From Coix lacryma-jobi var. lacryma-jobi (lineage: Eukaryota > Streptophyta > Magnoliopsida > Poales > Poaceae): a stretch of 64,000 bases of DNA. Below, in pieces: positions 44,142 through 55,740 of this stretch. The stretch covers positions 65,409,864 to 65,473,863 of the forward strand of contig CM019826.1 in the NCBI GenBank assembly GCA_009763385.1, in the 5' to 3' direction. Position 1 is the stretch's first letter. Each line of letters opens with the position of its first letter. The translations under genes were made by a program, and so were the position numbers. Under the pieces are notes generated by a model. That model was not told the DNA's origin. It made no database searches and saw only the letters and a list, made by a program, of their open reading frames with translations.

Positions 44142-44677
44142 CTGAAAAAGTAATCCAAAAAGTCAAAAACTGATTTGAAATATGGCCATATAGATAGTAA
44201 GATAACACTGATTATAATAAATACAAAAGGTCTCGAGCCATTCAAGACCACTGAGTTTTGTACTGTAAACTGAAGTTAAACACAGACCGAGACTTACTCC
44301 GAGCAATTCAAAATTGAGGTTGTTTAAGTTTTGTCCTAAGTCAACCTTCTTTAACTCTGACAAAGTTTATTGAACAATATATTAACATCTACAATACCAA
44401 ATAAATGCATTGTCAAGACATAACTCATGGTGGATTCAATACAACTAATTTTATTTTATAGATGTTGATGCAGTTTTTTTCTAAAAAAAACTTGGTCAAA
44501 GTTAGGGTTTGATTTACGAAAAAACTAAAATGAACTAAAACTTGGGGGGGGGGGGGGGGGGGGGGGGGGGGAGATTCTATGTAAGATTTGGTGCCTATAA
44601 CACAAAAAAGATCTAGTGAAATCACTTTTGCAGGCGCCTTAACTGCCTTTTGGCTGACAGACACATGATTCATACTA
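44142..44677. other. APC1 intron with MITE remnant (44330-44510) and poly-G tract
   Basis: 44330-44510 is an imperfect inverted repeat: CTCTGACAAAGTTTATTGAA...AACATCTACAATACC on one side and TAGATGTTGATGCAG...TTGGTCAAAGTTAGG on the other, a common grass MITE pattern. A 28-nt G run follows at 44544-44571. Confidence 0.55.
44544..44571 (+). repeat. 28-nt poly-G tract
   Basis: Uninterrupted G run. It could form G-quadruplex structure, and its length is prone to sequencing error. Confidence 0.95.
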
Positions 44678-45063
44678 CGTCGTGGTCCTTCTCTCCGAGA
44701 GTAGCCGGACCACGGCTTCTCAACTCGTAGTTGGAGGTAGGGGAAGGAGGCGCCAGAGTTCTGGCGCCTAACAGCAGGGAGATGGGATTGAGGACAGCAG
44801 TAGGTGAGATTAGGGAGATAACTGATTTCTTGCTTAATCCAAAAGTCGATGCTTGAGTACAATATATAGGAGCTTAACTCCTTGGAACTAATGCCAGCTA
44901 ATAACTGCATGGCTGCTAATTACTCTTGACTGCTCCTCTTCTTCTTGAGACCTGTGAGCCTTAAACCTCAGCCGCCTCTACCTCTTCGTGGCCCTCGTGC
45001 CCGCCGGCGTGCGCCGTGCCTTGGTTCCTGCGACGGCGGCTGAAGTGTCTGCCCCACATTACA
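44678..45063 (-). repeat. Gypsy 3' LTR
   Basis: 386 bp. The expected terminal TG is CG here, a single transition relative to the partner LTR. Confidence 0.92.
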
Positions 45064-46470
45064 TTCTCTCCCCCCCTCGACGAGCAGCTCGTCCTCGAGC
45101 TGGAAGGTGGGATAGCGTTCCTGGAAGCTCTCCAAGTCCTCCCAGGTGGCCGACGCCACGGGCTCGCCTTGCCACTGGATAAGGACTTGTCGAACGCCGC
45201 GAGCCAGCCTGGAACGCGTGGCGCGCTCTGGGACTGGCTGGGTGGCGCCGTGGTGCGTCGGAGGCAGGGACGGGGGCACGGCAGGGGGGGTGCCGACGAA
45301 CGGCTTGAGGAGCCCAACGTGGAAGACATCATGCAGCTTAGCCTCTGGTGGAAGCTCCAGGCGGTAGGCCACTGGGTTGATGACGGCAGCCACGCGATAA
45401 GGCCCGTAGTAGCGCGGCCGGAGCTTGCCTTTGGCGACACCGGGCAGGGAAGCTGGGTGGCGGTGGCGAAGTCGAAGCCAAACCCAGTTCCCCACGGCAT
45501 AGGACATCTCCCGATGGTGTCTGTCGTAGATGCGCTTGTACTGCTCCTGGGCCTGCTCCAAGCGCGTACGGGCGTCGTCCAGCAGCGCGTCCCGTTCCGT
45601 CATGCTCTTGGCGACCGCGGCGACTCGAGTCTCGCCCGGTTCGTAGGAACGAATGGACGGGGGGTCCCGCCCGTAGACCATGGCAAAGGGCGTGGTCTTG
45701 AGCGCGGTCTGGAACGCCGTGTTGTAGATAAATTCTGCCCACGGCAGCCATCGGAGCCATTGCCGTGGACGATCACTGGTCATGCACCGAAGATACATCA
45801 CGATCACTTTGTTGGCGGCTTCCGTCTGGCCGTCGGACTGCGGGTGGAAGGCCGTAATCATCCTCATCTTGACGCCCGTGAGTCGCATGAGTTCCTTCCA
45901 GAAGATGGAAGTGAAAACCGGGTCGCGATCCGAGACGATGGACTCCGGAATGCCGTGGAGCCTCACAATGTCGGAGAACAAGGCCTGGGCCACGGACTCC
46001 GCCGAGTAGGGATGGGCAAGGGCGATGAAGTGACAATATTTACTGAAGCGGTCGACGACCGTCAGTATCACCGATTTGCCGCCCACCTTGGGCAGAGCTT
46101 CAATGAAATCGAGGCCGATATCGGCCCAGACTGCCTTCGGAACCGGCAGAGGCAGCAGGAGTCCGGCCGGGTGTAGATGTTCGGACTTGTGGCGCTGGCA
46201 GGTGGCGCAGGCGCGGACGAAATCTTGGACGACGGCGCGCAGATTGGGGGAGTGAAAGTCCCTGCGGAGCCGATGCAGGGTACGTTGCACGCCTTCGTGG
46301 CCGTCCTCGTGGACCGCCGCCAGGATCTCATGGAGCAGGGGCGCGCCCGGCGGAATGTAGAGGCGCCCCTGGAACGCCACGATGCCGTCGATGATGGACC
46401 ACGGCGCGGCGCGCTGGTGGTTGGCGATGTCATCGTGGAGGGCGCGCAAGGCCGGGTCCTGCGCATTCAC
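44968..46470 (-). pseudogene. Gypsy integrase with chromodomain
   Basis: 500 codons. Zinc-binding HEDGHEGVQRTLHRLRRDFH and CATCQRHKSEH. Core: IGLDFIEALPKVGGKSVILT, DRFSKYCHFIALAHPY, SDRDPVFTSIFWKELM and HPQSDGQTEAANKVIVMYLR. C-terminal GPYRVAAVINPVAYRLELPP and HDVFHVGLLKPF. Chromodomain-like VLIQWQGEPVASATWEDLES. The frame continues through the purine tract into the 3' LTR, as in several chromoviruses. A stop (TAA at about 46471) separates it from RNase H. Confidence 0.93.
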
Positions 46471-46632
46471 TTAGCGCAGACGGGTGATGAAGTCGAACGT
46501 GGGACCCGAGATCGCCATGACCGCGAGTTCCTCCGTGTCGCGGCGAGACAAGGCATCGGCAACGGTGTTGGTGGAGCCGGCCTTGTACTCCACGGTGAAG
46601 TCGAACCCGAGCAATTTTCCCACCCAATGGTG

Positions 46633-47703
46633 CTACGGGATAGTAGCGAGGCGTTGATCAAGCAAGAATTTTAAACTGTAGTGGTCCGTGCGTACCAGGA
46701 AGCGGCGGCCCCAGAGGTATGGCCGCCAATGGCGTATGGCGTGCACCAGCCCAATAAGTTCGCGTTCATACGCGGCGAGGGACTGGTGGCGAGGAGCTGC
46801 GGGTCGGCTGAAGAAGGCGATAGGGTGCTGCTCCTGGAGAAGGACGGCACCGAACCCGTAGGTGGATGCATCGCATTCGACGATGAATGGCATGGCGAAG
46901 TTAGGCAGCACGAGCACGGGCGCTGTGGTGACCGTCGTCTTGAGGGCTTGGAAAGCGTGCGCCGCGGCGGCCGACCACTGGAACCCCTCCTTCTTGAGAA
47001 GAGCGGTGCGAGGCGCGGCAATGGCGCCGAAGTCTTGGATGAATTTCCGGTAATATCCAGCGAGGCCCAGAAAACCTCGCACTGCGCGCGCCGTGCGCGG
47101 TGTCGGCCAGTCTGCAACCGCCTGGACCTTCTCAGGATCCATGGCGACCCCGGCTTCAGAGATCACGTGGCCCAAGTACGAGATGGTGGGGGAGCCGAAC
47201 GCGCACTTGGATTTCTTCACGAAGAGCCGGTGGTGCTGGAGGAGAGTGAGGACGGCGCGCACATGGCTGAGATGCTCCGCCATTGACCGGTTGTAGATGA
47301 GGATGCCGTCGAAGAAGACGAGCACGAATCGGCGGAGAAACGGCCGCAGAATGTCGTTCATCAAGGCTTGGAAGGTGGCCGGCGCGTTACATAGGCCAAA
47401 GGGCATGACGAGGAACTCATAGAGGCCCTCGTGTGTCCGGAACGCCGTCTTCTCGATGTCTTCGGGCCGCATACGGACTTGGTGATAGCCGGACCGGAGA
47501 TCGAGCTTGGAGAAGAATCGGGCGCCGTTCAGCTCGTCCAAGAGCTCGTCCACCACGGGAATGGGAAAGGCGTCCTTCACCGTGATGGAGTTGAGCGCCC
47601 GATAATCAACGCAGAAACGCCAGGAGCCGTCGGCCTTTTTGACGAGCAAGGCCGGCGACGAGAAGGCCGACGAGCTGCGTCGTATCAGCCCTTGCTGGAG
47701 CAT
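46633..47703 (-). pseudogene. Gypsy reverse transcriptase and RNase H
   Basis: 356 codons: GLIRRSSSAFSSPALLVKKA, WRFCVDYRALNSITVKDAFP, FSKLDLRSGYHQVRM and PFGLCNAPATFQALMN. The catalytic box reads FVLVFFDGILIYN where FFDD is expected, so the second Asp is Gly. RNase H: VECDASTYGFGAVLLQEQHP, RHQSLAAYERELIGLVHAIR and LVRTDHYSLKFLLDQRLATI. It ends at TAG 46633 where Gln is usual. Confidence 0.92.
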
Positions 47704-47712
47704 GGCCCCGCA

Positions 47713-49380
47713 CTACCGCTCCAGTTCATCCTTGTGGGCGGCGGGGTACCGATAGGGGCGAACGGCCACTGGCGCTGATCCTGGAAGAGTGATGGCGTGA
47801 TCTTGTGAGCGCGGCGGCGGCATACCTTGGGGCTCTTCGAAAACGGACTGGAACTCATCGAGAAGCGCTGGCAGGAGCTCCGTGTCACGGCAAGCCTTGA
47901 GTCGGGGACCGGATGGCCCCGCGATGCCTTGCCAGCGGAGATCACGTCCCTGGTACTGGATGGTCATGGAGAGCGAGCCGAAATCCCAGAGGATCGGCCC
48001 TAGGGTCGCCAGCCACTGGGTGCCTAGCACGGCGTCGTAGCCGGCCAGGGGAAGGGCGTAGAAGTCCGCCGCGAACGCCGCCCCGTCGATGGAGAACGTG
48101 GCCCGCCGGTACACGCCCGGGCAGGGAACGCGCTCGCCATTGGCAACCGTGACCTTCATGCCGCCCAAGAGGTCGAGACGGAGGGAAGTGAGCGTCGCTG
48201 CCTCGGCCGCGACGAAGTTATGAGTGGATCCCGAGTCGAGCAAGGCCAGGAGGGACACGCCCCCCAAGTTGATGTGTAGTTGCATCGTGTCGGCGATGCG
48301 GACGCCGGCGATGGCCAGCAGAGAGATTGTGGGATCGCCGAGGTTGACCAGAGGCGGCAGCTCCTCCGATTCATCGTCCTCGGTGAGCTCCAGGAAGAAC
48401 AGGCGCTGGCAGATCTTGTTGTGGCCGCGCGAGTACTTGTCGTTGCAGTTGAAGCATAAGCCCTGGCGGCGTCGTTCGTCCATCTCCGTGGGCATGAGCC
48501 GGCGCACCTGGCGACTGTCAGCGGGCGCCATCTGGACGGGGCGGCCTGCCGGAGGAGGCGCGGGCAACGCCAGCTGCTGACTGGGGCCGCTCAGGAGGCC
48601 CCGGCCCGCGAGGCGGGGAGCGTGCGCGACCGCCGCTGGAGCTTGGAGCGCGCGCGTGCTCTGTTCCTGCTGCTCCAGCTTGCGAGCGAAGCTCATGGCG
48701 ACGATGAGAGTGAGCGGGTTCTGCATCTCCACGGCGTGACTTAGCGGCGGTCCAAGGCCCGCCGTGAACGCCTGAATGCGATGCGATTCCTCCAGAGGAC
48801 CCACTCGCGGAAGCAGAGCTTCGAAGCGCTCTTGATATTCCTCGACGGTCCCCGTGCGACGGCAGGCCATCAGCTCGCCCAGGGGGTTGGAGCGGAGAGG
48901 CGGCCCGAAGCGGAGGTTAAGCAGCTCGGTGAAGCGGCGCCAGGGCGGCGTGCCCTCGGACTGTTGGACTTGCATGTACCACATGTGCGCGACGCCGTCC
49001 ATGTTGTAGGAGGCCATCCAGACTTGCTCCTCTGGAACGATGCGCTGCTGCAAGAAATAGGACTCACACTTGTTGATGAAGGCGAGCGGGTCCGATTTCC
49101 CATCAAATTTGGGGAAATCGAGCTTTTGGAATCGGGGCGGCCGTTCTCCACGGCCGTTGCCGAAACCAGAGCCGCCCGCGCCCGACGATGATGAGGAATG
49201 GGGCGGTTGGGTCTGTAGCGCGGCAAGCTGCTGCTGCATAGCAGCCAAGCCCTTGGCAAGGTCGACCACCTGCTTGGAGAGGTCGGAGATGGCCTGGTCG
49301 GACATGGTGGGTGCGGAGGAGGCGGATGAGCGGGTGGGGGATGATGGGGCAGAGGCGGAAGCAGAGCGAGTGTCGGCGGA
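47713..49380 (-). pseudogene. Gypsy Gag and protease
   Basis: Probably begins at MSDQAISDLSKQVVDLAKGL near 49300, with an N-terminal coiled coil. Capsid: RPPRFQKLDFPKFDGKSDPL, INKCESYFLQQRIVPEEQVW, PPWRRFTELLNLRFGPPLRS and VEEYQERFEALLPRVGPLEE. Nucleocapsid knuckle CFNCNDKYSRGHNKIC is slightly atypical. Protease ALLDSGSTHNFVAAEAATLT lies near 48220. The frame runs on into the PR-RT linker (RPYRYPAAHKDELER) and stops at a TAG at 47713. Confidence 0.92.
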
Positions 49381-49418
49381 TCGACGGACACCTGATACCA
49401 AGTTGTCGTGGTCCTTCT

Positions 49419-49822
49419 TGTTGATATATGCTCCGAATCCTAAAAGCCGCATGCACCTGCTATTGGACGATGACTAAATTAGCATCACCTGAATTGCTAA
49501 AGAGTTTGTGGTTGCATGTTATCTTTCTATCCAACCATTCATATTATGTGGCTGCATGTACGACTATTACGCCTATATAAGCTAGCGATGTCATACGGAG
49601 AAATAGAACATATTTTGCAGACATTTTGTGTTTCTCCTATTCCTCTTGTAATATGCTTGGGTTGAGTTACTAGCTGTAAATCCCTTGCGTTTGTAGACCT
49701 CCAGATATATTGAATAGTGAAGATTACCTTTGTGTATTTGTGTCTTGGTTTCCCGTGGAGTTTCCACATACGGTGTCTCTAGTGGTTGTGATCATACTTA
49801 TTCTGTCAGTCCTTTTCTAACA
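49419..49822 (+). repeat. Copia-5 5' LTR
   Basis: TGTTGATATATG...TTCTAACA with a TATA-like CCTATATAAGC near 49573. Confidence 0.94.
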
Positions 49823-49824
49823 AG

Positions 49825-49836
49825 TGGTATCAGAGC
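49825..49836 (+). promoter_or_regulatory. Copia-5 primer-binding site
   Basis: TGGTATCAGAGC, the classical initiator tRNA-Met complement, two bases after the LTR. Confidence 0.9.
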
Positions 49837-49872
49837 TAGGTACATTGCCCATTCACTTCGGGCTTCTTCAAC

Positions 49873-50949
49873 ATGGCATCCTTAAAGTATGATCTTCCAT
49901 TGTTGGATCGAGACACACGGTTTTCTCTGTGGCAAGTCAAGATGCAGGCAGTTCTGACGCATGCTGAATGGGATGATGCACTAGACAGTTTTGGTGGGAA
50001 GAATACCACAGATTGGTCTGATGCTGAAAGGCGGAGAGACCATAAGGCTCTATGTCAAATTCATCTCCATTTGTCAAATAGTATTTTGCAGGAAGTGTTA
50101 AAGGAGACAACTGCTGCTGCACTATGGTTAAAGTTGGAGCAGCTATGTATGACAAAGGATCTCACTAGCAAGATGCATCTTAAGCAAAAGTTGTTTTTGC
50201 ACAAGTTGCAAGATGGAGGAAAGGTGTTAGATCACCTTTCAGAATTCAAAGAGATCGTTGCTGATCTTGAGTCAATGGAGGTAAAATATGATGATGAGGA
50301 TCTTGGTCTTATTCTTTTGTGTTCCCTACCTACTTCATATTCAAATTTCAGAGATACTATACTATATAGCCGTGATACTCTCACCCTAAATGAAGTTTAT
50401 GAAGCCTTGCATGCCAAGGAAAAGATGAAAGAAATGGTATCTGTTGAAAGTTCAAGTTCACAAGCAGAAGGCTTGTTTGTTCGGGGTAGGCAAAAGGAGA
50501 AGGGATGCTATAGTGGATCCAGAGGTAAAAGTTCAAGTGGCTACAGGGGCCGTTCAAAGTCTAGAGTCAAGGGTGATAAATTCTGCAATTATTGCAAGAA
50601 AGACAATCATTATATTACAGAGTGTTATAAGTTGAAAAATAAGGAAAAGCGAAATGGCACATCTAAGTCAAGAGGTAAAACTGAAGATGAAGGAAAAGCT
50701 TCAGTTGCTATTGAAAGTGATAGTGAAGGTGACGTGCTTGTTGCTTTTGCTGGATGTGCAAATATTGATGATGAGTGGATTCTTGATTCAGCCTGCACTT
50801 TTCATATATGCATTCATAAAGAATGGTTTGCCACTTATGATTCTGTGCAAGGTCGTGGCTCAGTGTTAATGGGTGATAGCACACCCCGTAAGATAGTAGG
50901 CATTGGACCATTCAAATTAAAATGTCAGATGGAGTTATCAGGACCTTGA
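49873..50949 (+). pseudogene. Copia-5 gag and protease start
   Basis: 358 codons from MASLKYDLPLLDRDTRFSLW. UBN2-type gag (AALWLKLEQLCMTKDLTSKM, LHKLQDGGKVLDHLSEFKEI, LGLILLCSLPTSYSNFRDTI). The CCHC knuckle CNYCKKDNHYITEC lies near residue 238. The protease start reads WILDSACTFHICIHKEWF, where DSG is usual, so the catalytic-loop Gly is Ala. A frameshift near 50925 ends it. Confidence 0.9.
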
Positions 50950-52412
50950 CTAATGTGAGGCACATTCCAACTATGACAAGAAATCTTATCTCATTAAGTA
51001 CTCTAGATTTGAAAGGGTACCGATACTCCACTGGAGGTGGAGTTATGAATGTAACAATAGGCTCTCTTGTTGTCATGAAAGGTGATTTGAAGTCTGCCAA
51101 TTTGTACCTTTTGCGAGGTACTACAGTTTTAGGTAATGCTGCTACAATTTCAAAGTCATTATCTGATTCTGATGCTACAAAGCTCTGGCATATGCGTCTC
51201 GGACATATGAGCGAACTTGGTTTGGCAGAGCTAAGTAAGAGAGGGTTTCTTGATGGTAACATTTGTAAGTTACAATTTTGTGAGCATTGTGTGTTTGGAA
51301 AACACAAGAGGGTGAAGTTCAATACCTCAACACATACAACCAAAGGTATTCTTGATTACGTGCATTCTGATTTATGGGGGCCATCTCGTAAGACATCACT
51401 TGGTGGTGCTTCTTATATGTTGACAATTATTGATGATTACTCTAGGAAAGTATGGTCTTATTTCTTGAAGAATAAATCAGAAGCATTTTCAGCTTTTAAA
51501 GATTGGAAGGTAATGGTTGAAAAGCAAACCGAAAAGGTGAAAAAGCTTCGCACCGATAATGGGATGAAGTTCTGTTAGGAGGAGTTCAATTCTTATTGTA
51601 AATCTGAAGGCATTGTAAGACACTACACAATTCCTTACACACCTCAGCAAAATGGTGTAGTTGAGCGTATGAACAGAACAATCATATCAAAGGCTCGTTG
51701 CATGTTGTCTAATGCAGGCCTCGGTAAACATTTTTGGGCAGAAGCTGCTTCCACTGCTTGTTATCTCATTAATCGGTCACCATCTATTGCTATTAATAGG
51801 AAAACTCCAATTGAGGTTTGGTCTGGTTCACCGACAAACTATGCAGAATTGAGAGTTTTTGGTTGTACTGCATATGCTCATGTTGATAACGGAAAATTGG
51901 AGCCTAGAGCTGTTAAATGTATCTTTCTAGGATACAAATCTGGAGTCAAGGGATATAAGTTGTGGAATCCAGAAACTAGAAAGGTTGTGATTAGTAGAAA
52001 TGTTGTCTTTAACGAACATGCTATGTTACAAGACAACACTACTAATTTTCCTGTTGATGGTCAACAAAAGTCAAGTGTTCAGGTCGAGCAGTTTGTGGAT
52101 GCACCAAGAAAAGAAAGTAATAGTATTCCTGATGAACCTATTACTAGGGATTCCTCTACTAGAGGAAGCTCCTATTGTTTCACAGTCGCCACCGCCGCAA
52201 CTACGTTCCATTGCTGTTGATAGGCCTAGAAGGCAAATTATTCAACCAAAGAGATTGATTAATGAAATTAATATTGCTGCTTATGCTTTAAGCGTGGCAG
52301 AAGAAATTGAAGGTAATACTGAACCTTGTACTTACTCTGAGGCTATTAATTCAACTGACCACAAGAATTGGGTGACTGCCATGCATGATGAAATGGAGTC
52401 ACTTGAAAAGAA
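50922..52412 (+). pseudogene. Copia-5 protease end and integrase
   Basis: GVIRTLTNVRHIPTMTRNLI, KLWHMRLGHMSELGLAELSK, CEHCVFGKHKRVKFN, YVHSDLWGPSRKTSLGGASY and LRTDNGMKFC followed by a TAG. Then in frame HYTIPYTPQQNGVVERMNRT and CMLSNAGLGKHFWAEAASTA. A later part ends at TAG about 52411 where Trp is usual. Confidence 0.9.
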
Positions 52413-52425
52413 TGGCACTTAGGAC

Positions 52426-53860
52426 TTGGTAAAATTACCAAAAGAAAAGAAGCCTATCTGTTGCAAGTGGATTTTTAAAAGAAAAGAAGGAATTTCCCCA
52501 AGTGAAGAAGTGAGATATAAAGCAAGGTTGGTTGCTAAAGGTTATAGCCAAATTCCAGGAATTGACTACAATGATGTATTTTCCCCTGTTGTGAAGCATA
52601 GTTCTATTCGAACTTTACTTAGTATTGTTGCCATGCATGACTATGAGCTTGAGCAGTTGGATGTTAAAACTGCATTTTTACATGGGGAATTGGAAGAGGA
52701 CATCTATATGGATCAACCGGAAGGTTTTGTTGTTCCTGGAAAAGAGGACATGGTTTGCAAGTTAAAGAAATCACTGTATGGTTTAAAACAGTCTCCTAGA
52801 TAGTGGTACAGAAGATTTGACTCATTTATGATCTCTCAAGGTTTTAAGTGATCAGATTATGATAGTTGTGTTTATTTAAAAACTACTGAAGGCTCAACCA
52901 TTTATTTGCTATTGTATGTTGATGACATGTTAATTGCTGCAAAAGATAAAAAGGAAATTGCAAAATTAAAGGCACAATTGAATAGTGAGTTTGATATGAA
53001 GGACTTGGGAGCAGCCAAGAAGATTTTAGGCATGGAAATCATTAGAGAAAGACATGTTGGAAAATTATACCTTAGTCAACAAGGGTATATTAAGAAAGTT
53101 CTTCATCGTTTTAACATGCATAAAGCTAAGCCAGTGAGTACACCTTTAGCTGCACATTTTAGATTATCTACAACTTTATGTCCACAGTCAGATGAAGATG
53201 CGGAGTACATGTCTAAAGTTCCGTACTCGAGCGCAGTTGGTTCTCTTATGTATGCCAGATTTATCTCATGCATTGAGTGTAGTCAGTAGATACATGGCTA
53301 ATCCAGGTAAAGAGCATTGGAAAGCTGTCCAATGGATTTTCAGATATTTGCGTGGTACTCAAAACGTATGTCTAGAATTTGGAAAATTTAAAACTGAACT
53401 TGTTGGTTATGTGGACTCTGATTATGCTGGTGATTTAGATAAAAGAAGGTCACTCACAGGTTATGTTTTCACCATTGGTGGATGTGTCGTTAGTTGGAAA
53501 GCGAGTTTGCAAGCTACAGTTGCTTTATCTACAACTGAAGCAGAGTATATGGCTATTTCTGAGGCATGCAAAGAAGCTATTTGGTTGAGAGGTTTGTACA
53601 ATGAGCTTTGTGGTGATAAATCTTGCACCAAAATATTTTGTGATAGTCAGAGTGCTATATGCCTTACAAAGGATCAAATGTTTCATGAGAGAACAAAGCA
53701 TATCGATGTTAGATATCACTTCATTCGAGAAATTATTGCCCAAGGTGATATCAAAGTTTGCAAGATTAGTACTCATGACAATCCTGCAGACATGCTAACA
53801 AAGTCTGTTCCTACTAATAAGTTTAAGCTTTGCTCAAGTTTAATTGGTGTTACCGTTTGA
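52426..53860 (+). pseudogene. Copia-5 RT and RNase H
   Basis: KPICCKWIFKRKEGISPSEE, GIDYNDVFSPVVKHSSIRTL, QLDVKTAFLHGELEEDIYMD and SLYGLKQSPR, then a stop (usual Gln) and another before SDYDSC (usual Arg). Catalytic LLYVDDMLIAAKD is intact near 52910. RNase H after a frame change near 53240: VGYVDSDYAGDLDKRRSLTG, ALSTTEAEYMAISEACKEAI, IFCDSQSAICLTKDQMFHER and RYHFIREIIAQGDIKVCKIS. Confidence 0.91.
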
Positions 53861-53963
53861 AGGATTTTTTTTTTTTTGGCTCATGGTGATTGTTGTCATT
53901 AAAGGCATTTTATCAATGATTCTTAATTCAATTGAAGAAGGGAATTCGTCTCAAGGTGGAGTT

Positions 53964-54369
53964 TGTTGATATATGCTCCGAATCCTAAAAGCCGCATGCA
54001 CCTGCTATTGGACGATGACTAAATTAGCATCACCTGAATTGCTAAAGAGTTTGTGGTTGCATGTTATCTTTCTATCCAACCATTCATATTATGTGGCTGC
54101 ATGTACGACTATTACGCCTATATAAGCTAGCGATGTCATACGGAGAGATAGAACATATTTTGCAGAGACATTCTGTGTTTCTCCTATTCCTCTTGTAATA
54201 TGCTTGGGTTGAGTTACTAGTTGTAAATCCCTTCCGTTTGTAGACCTCCAGATATATTGAATAGTGAAGATTACCTTTGTGTATTTGTGTCTTGGTTTCC
54301 CGTGGAGTTTCCACATACGGTGTCTCTAGTGGTTGTGATCATACTTATTCTGCCAGTCCTTTTCTAACA
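53964..54369 (+). repeat. Copia-5 3' LTR
   Basis: 406-bp partner of 49419-49822, preceded by a purine tract (CAAGGTGGAG). Confidence 0.94.
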
Positions 54370-54374
54370 CTTCT

Positions 54375-54745
54375 CTCCAAGAGTAGCCGGACCACGGCTT
54401 CTCAACTCGTAGTTGGAGGTAGGGGAAGGAGGCGCCAGAGTTCTGGCGCCTAACAGCAGGGAGATGGGATTGAGGACAGCAGTAGGTGAGATTAGGGAGA
54501 TAACTGATTTCTTGCTTAATCCAAAAGTCGATGCTTGAGTACAATATATAGGAGCTTAACTCCTTGGAACTAATGCCAGCTAATAACTGCATGGCTGCTA
54601 ATTACTCTTGACTGCTCCTCTTCTTCTTGAGCCCTGTGAGCCTTAAACCTCAGCCGCCTCTGCCTCTTCGTGGCCCTCGTGCCCGCCGGCGTGCGCCGTG
54701 CCTTGGTTCCTGCGACGGCGGCTGAAGTGTCTGCCCCACATTACA
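54375..54745 (-). repeat. Gypsy 5' LTR (main part)
   Basis: 371 bp. The remaining 15 bp (TGTCGTGGTCCTTCT) lie at 49404-49418 on the other side of Copia-5. Confidence 0.93.
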
Positions 54746-54750
54746 TACTA

Positions 54751-55139
54751 TTTGCTGGCTAGAATGGAATTATTATGCCCTTAGCTGCATTCTCCAATAT
54801 CAAACTCAAAAGAGGCTGAGTTGCCCATGAGCCGTGAAGAAAACCGCAAAATTTAAGTTTTCCATTACTACTTGATTATTTATATGTTGATGAATGCTAT
54901 AACTGCATGCCATGAAGATAACATTACTTGATGTATCTACCATTATTTCCACGCATATAGCAAGTGCCAAGGCAGCTGTTTTGATGCATGAGGCCTTTGT
55001 TCTCGAAAACAGGGGAATGAATGCTACTACCTTTTTAAAATTTAGAATATTAATCAGATAACAAGTGGCAACCAGAAAGAGGAACCAGTCAGCAGTCTGT
55101 TATTCAAATACGCAAAGCTACTCTCCTATGAGTCAACAG
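54751..55139. other. APC1 intron segment between gypsy and hAT
   Basis: No coding signal on either strand. I looked for the APC1 exon preceding W1 here and found none. Confidence 0.5.
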
Positions 55140-55740
55140 CAATGTTTTCAGATCGCACGACTAATCGCGATTTGTCATCCTTATAGTAACAAGGTGCTCG
55201 ATAAGGGCCCTCGATTAGTTTAATTCGATTAGAATCCTTATCGTCCGATAAGTTGCAACTAATCATGATTAGTCGTCCGATAAGCTTAGCCAGACAACTA
55301 GTTGGGCCACTGCAAGAATACGTAGAATTCGGCCCACCTTTAACTGGCCCATTAGGGTTAGACGAAAAGGAGAGTGAGCCAGTGAAGCTGCAGCCACCGC
55401 ACATTTTGCTCCTCCCGCTCAGCACATTCCTCTTTCCCGCTCGAGCTCTGCTCTCCCTCGCAGCCGCCGGCGTCTCCTCCGTCTCGAGTGTCCGGTTTGC
55501 AACTCCTTCGTGGCTCTGCCTAACGCCTGCCTCTCCAGAGCTCCCTCACTGGCGGCCTCTGCAGCTCCGCCAACACCTCTCGCCGGCATCCACACTCCCA
55601 TAGCAGCTCCACCTACGACTCCACCTCCGCCCGCGACCCCGCGCCCACGGCCTCCACCCGCCTCTGAGGCTTTGTGGCTCTGAGTCTGAGCTCCTTCCTC
55701 AATGGCTTGGAGGCGGACGTGGGAGGCGGAGGCCTCAAGC

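Larger units (their letters stand above)
49419..54369 (+). mobile_element. Copia-5, full-length but decayed Tork-like copia
   Basis: 4951 bp. LTRs 49419-49822 (404 bp) and 53964-54369 (406 bp) have about five substitutions and a 2-bp indel between them. The duplication is CTTCT (49414-49418 and 54370-54374). It is inserted 15 bp inside the gypsy 5' LTR. Gag to RNase H are in order on the plus strand. Nonsense codons at about 51576, 52411, 52801 and 52849 plus frameshifts near 50925 and 53240 disable it. Confidence 0.96.
44678..54745 (-). mobile_element. Chromodomain Ty3/gypsy retrotransposon, interrupted by Copia-5
   Basis: Minus strand. LTRs: 44678-45063 (386 bp) and 49404-49418 plus 54375-54745 (386 bp once Copia-5 is removed). 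The target-site duplication is TACTA (44673-44677 and 54746-54750). A PBS-like TTGGTATCAGG (minus strand, about 49391-49402) lies near the 5' LTR and a GGGGGGGAGAGAA purine tract next to the 3' LTR. Gag-PR, RT-RNase H and IN-chromodomain are arranged in normal order, broken by three nonsense codons. The LTRs differ at about four sites. It lies in the APC1 intron upstream of W1. Confidence 0.96.

Noticed and set aside
43628..44251. 207-codon minus-strand ORF as a complete gene
   Set aside because: Its first 30 and last 20 residues are intron read-through around APC1 exon W1.
45016..46176. 386-codon plus-strand ORF
   Set aside because: It is the antisense shadow of the gypsy integrase, which has clear zinc-binding, catalytic and chromodomain motifs on the minus strand.
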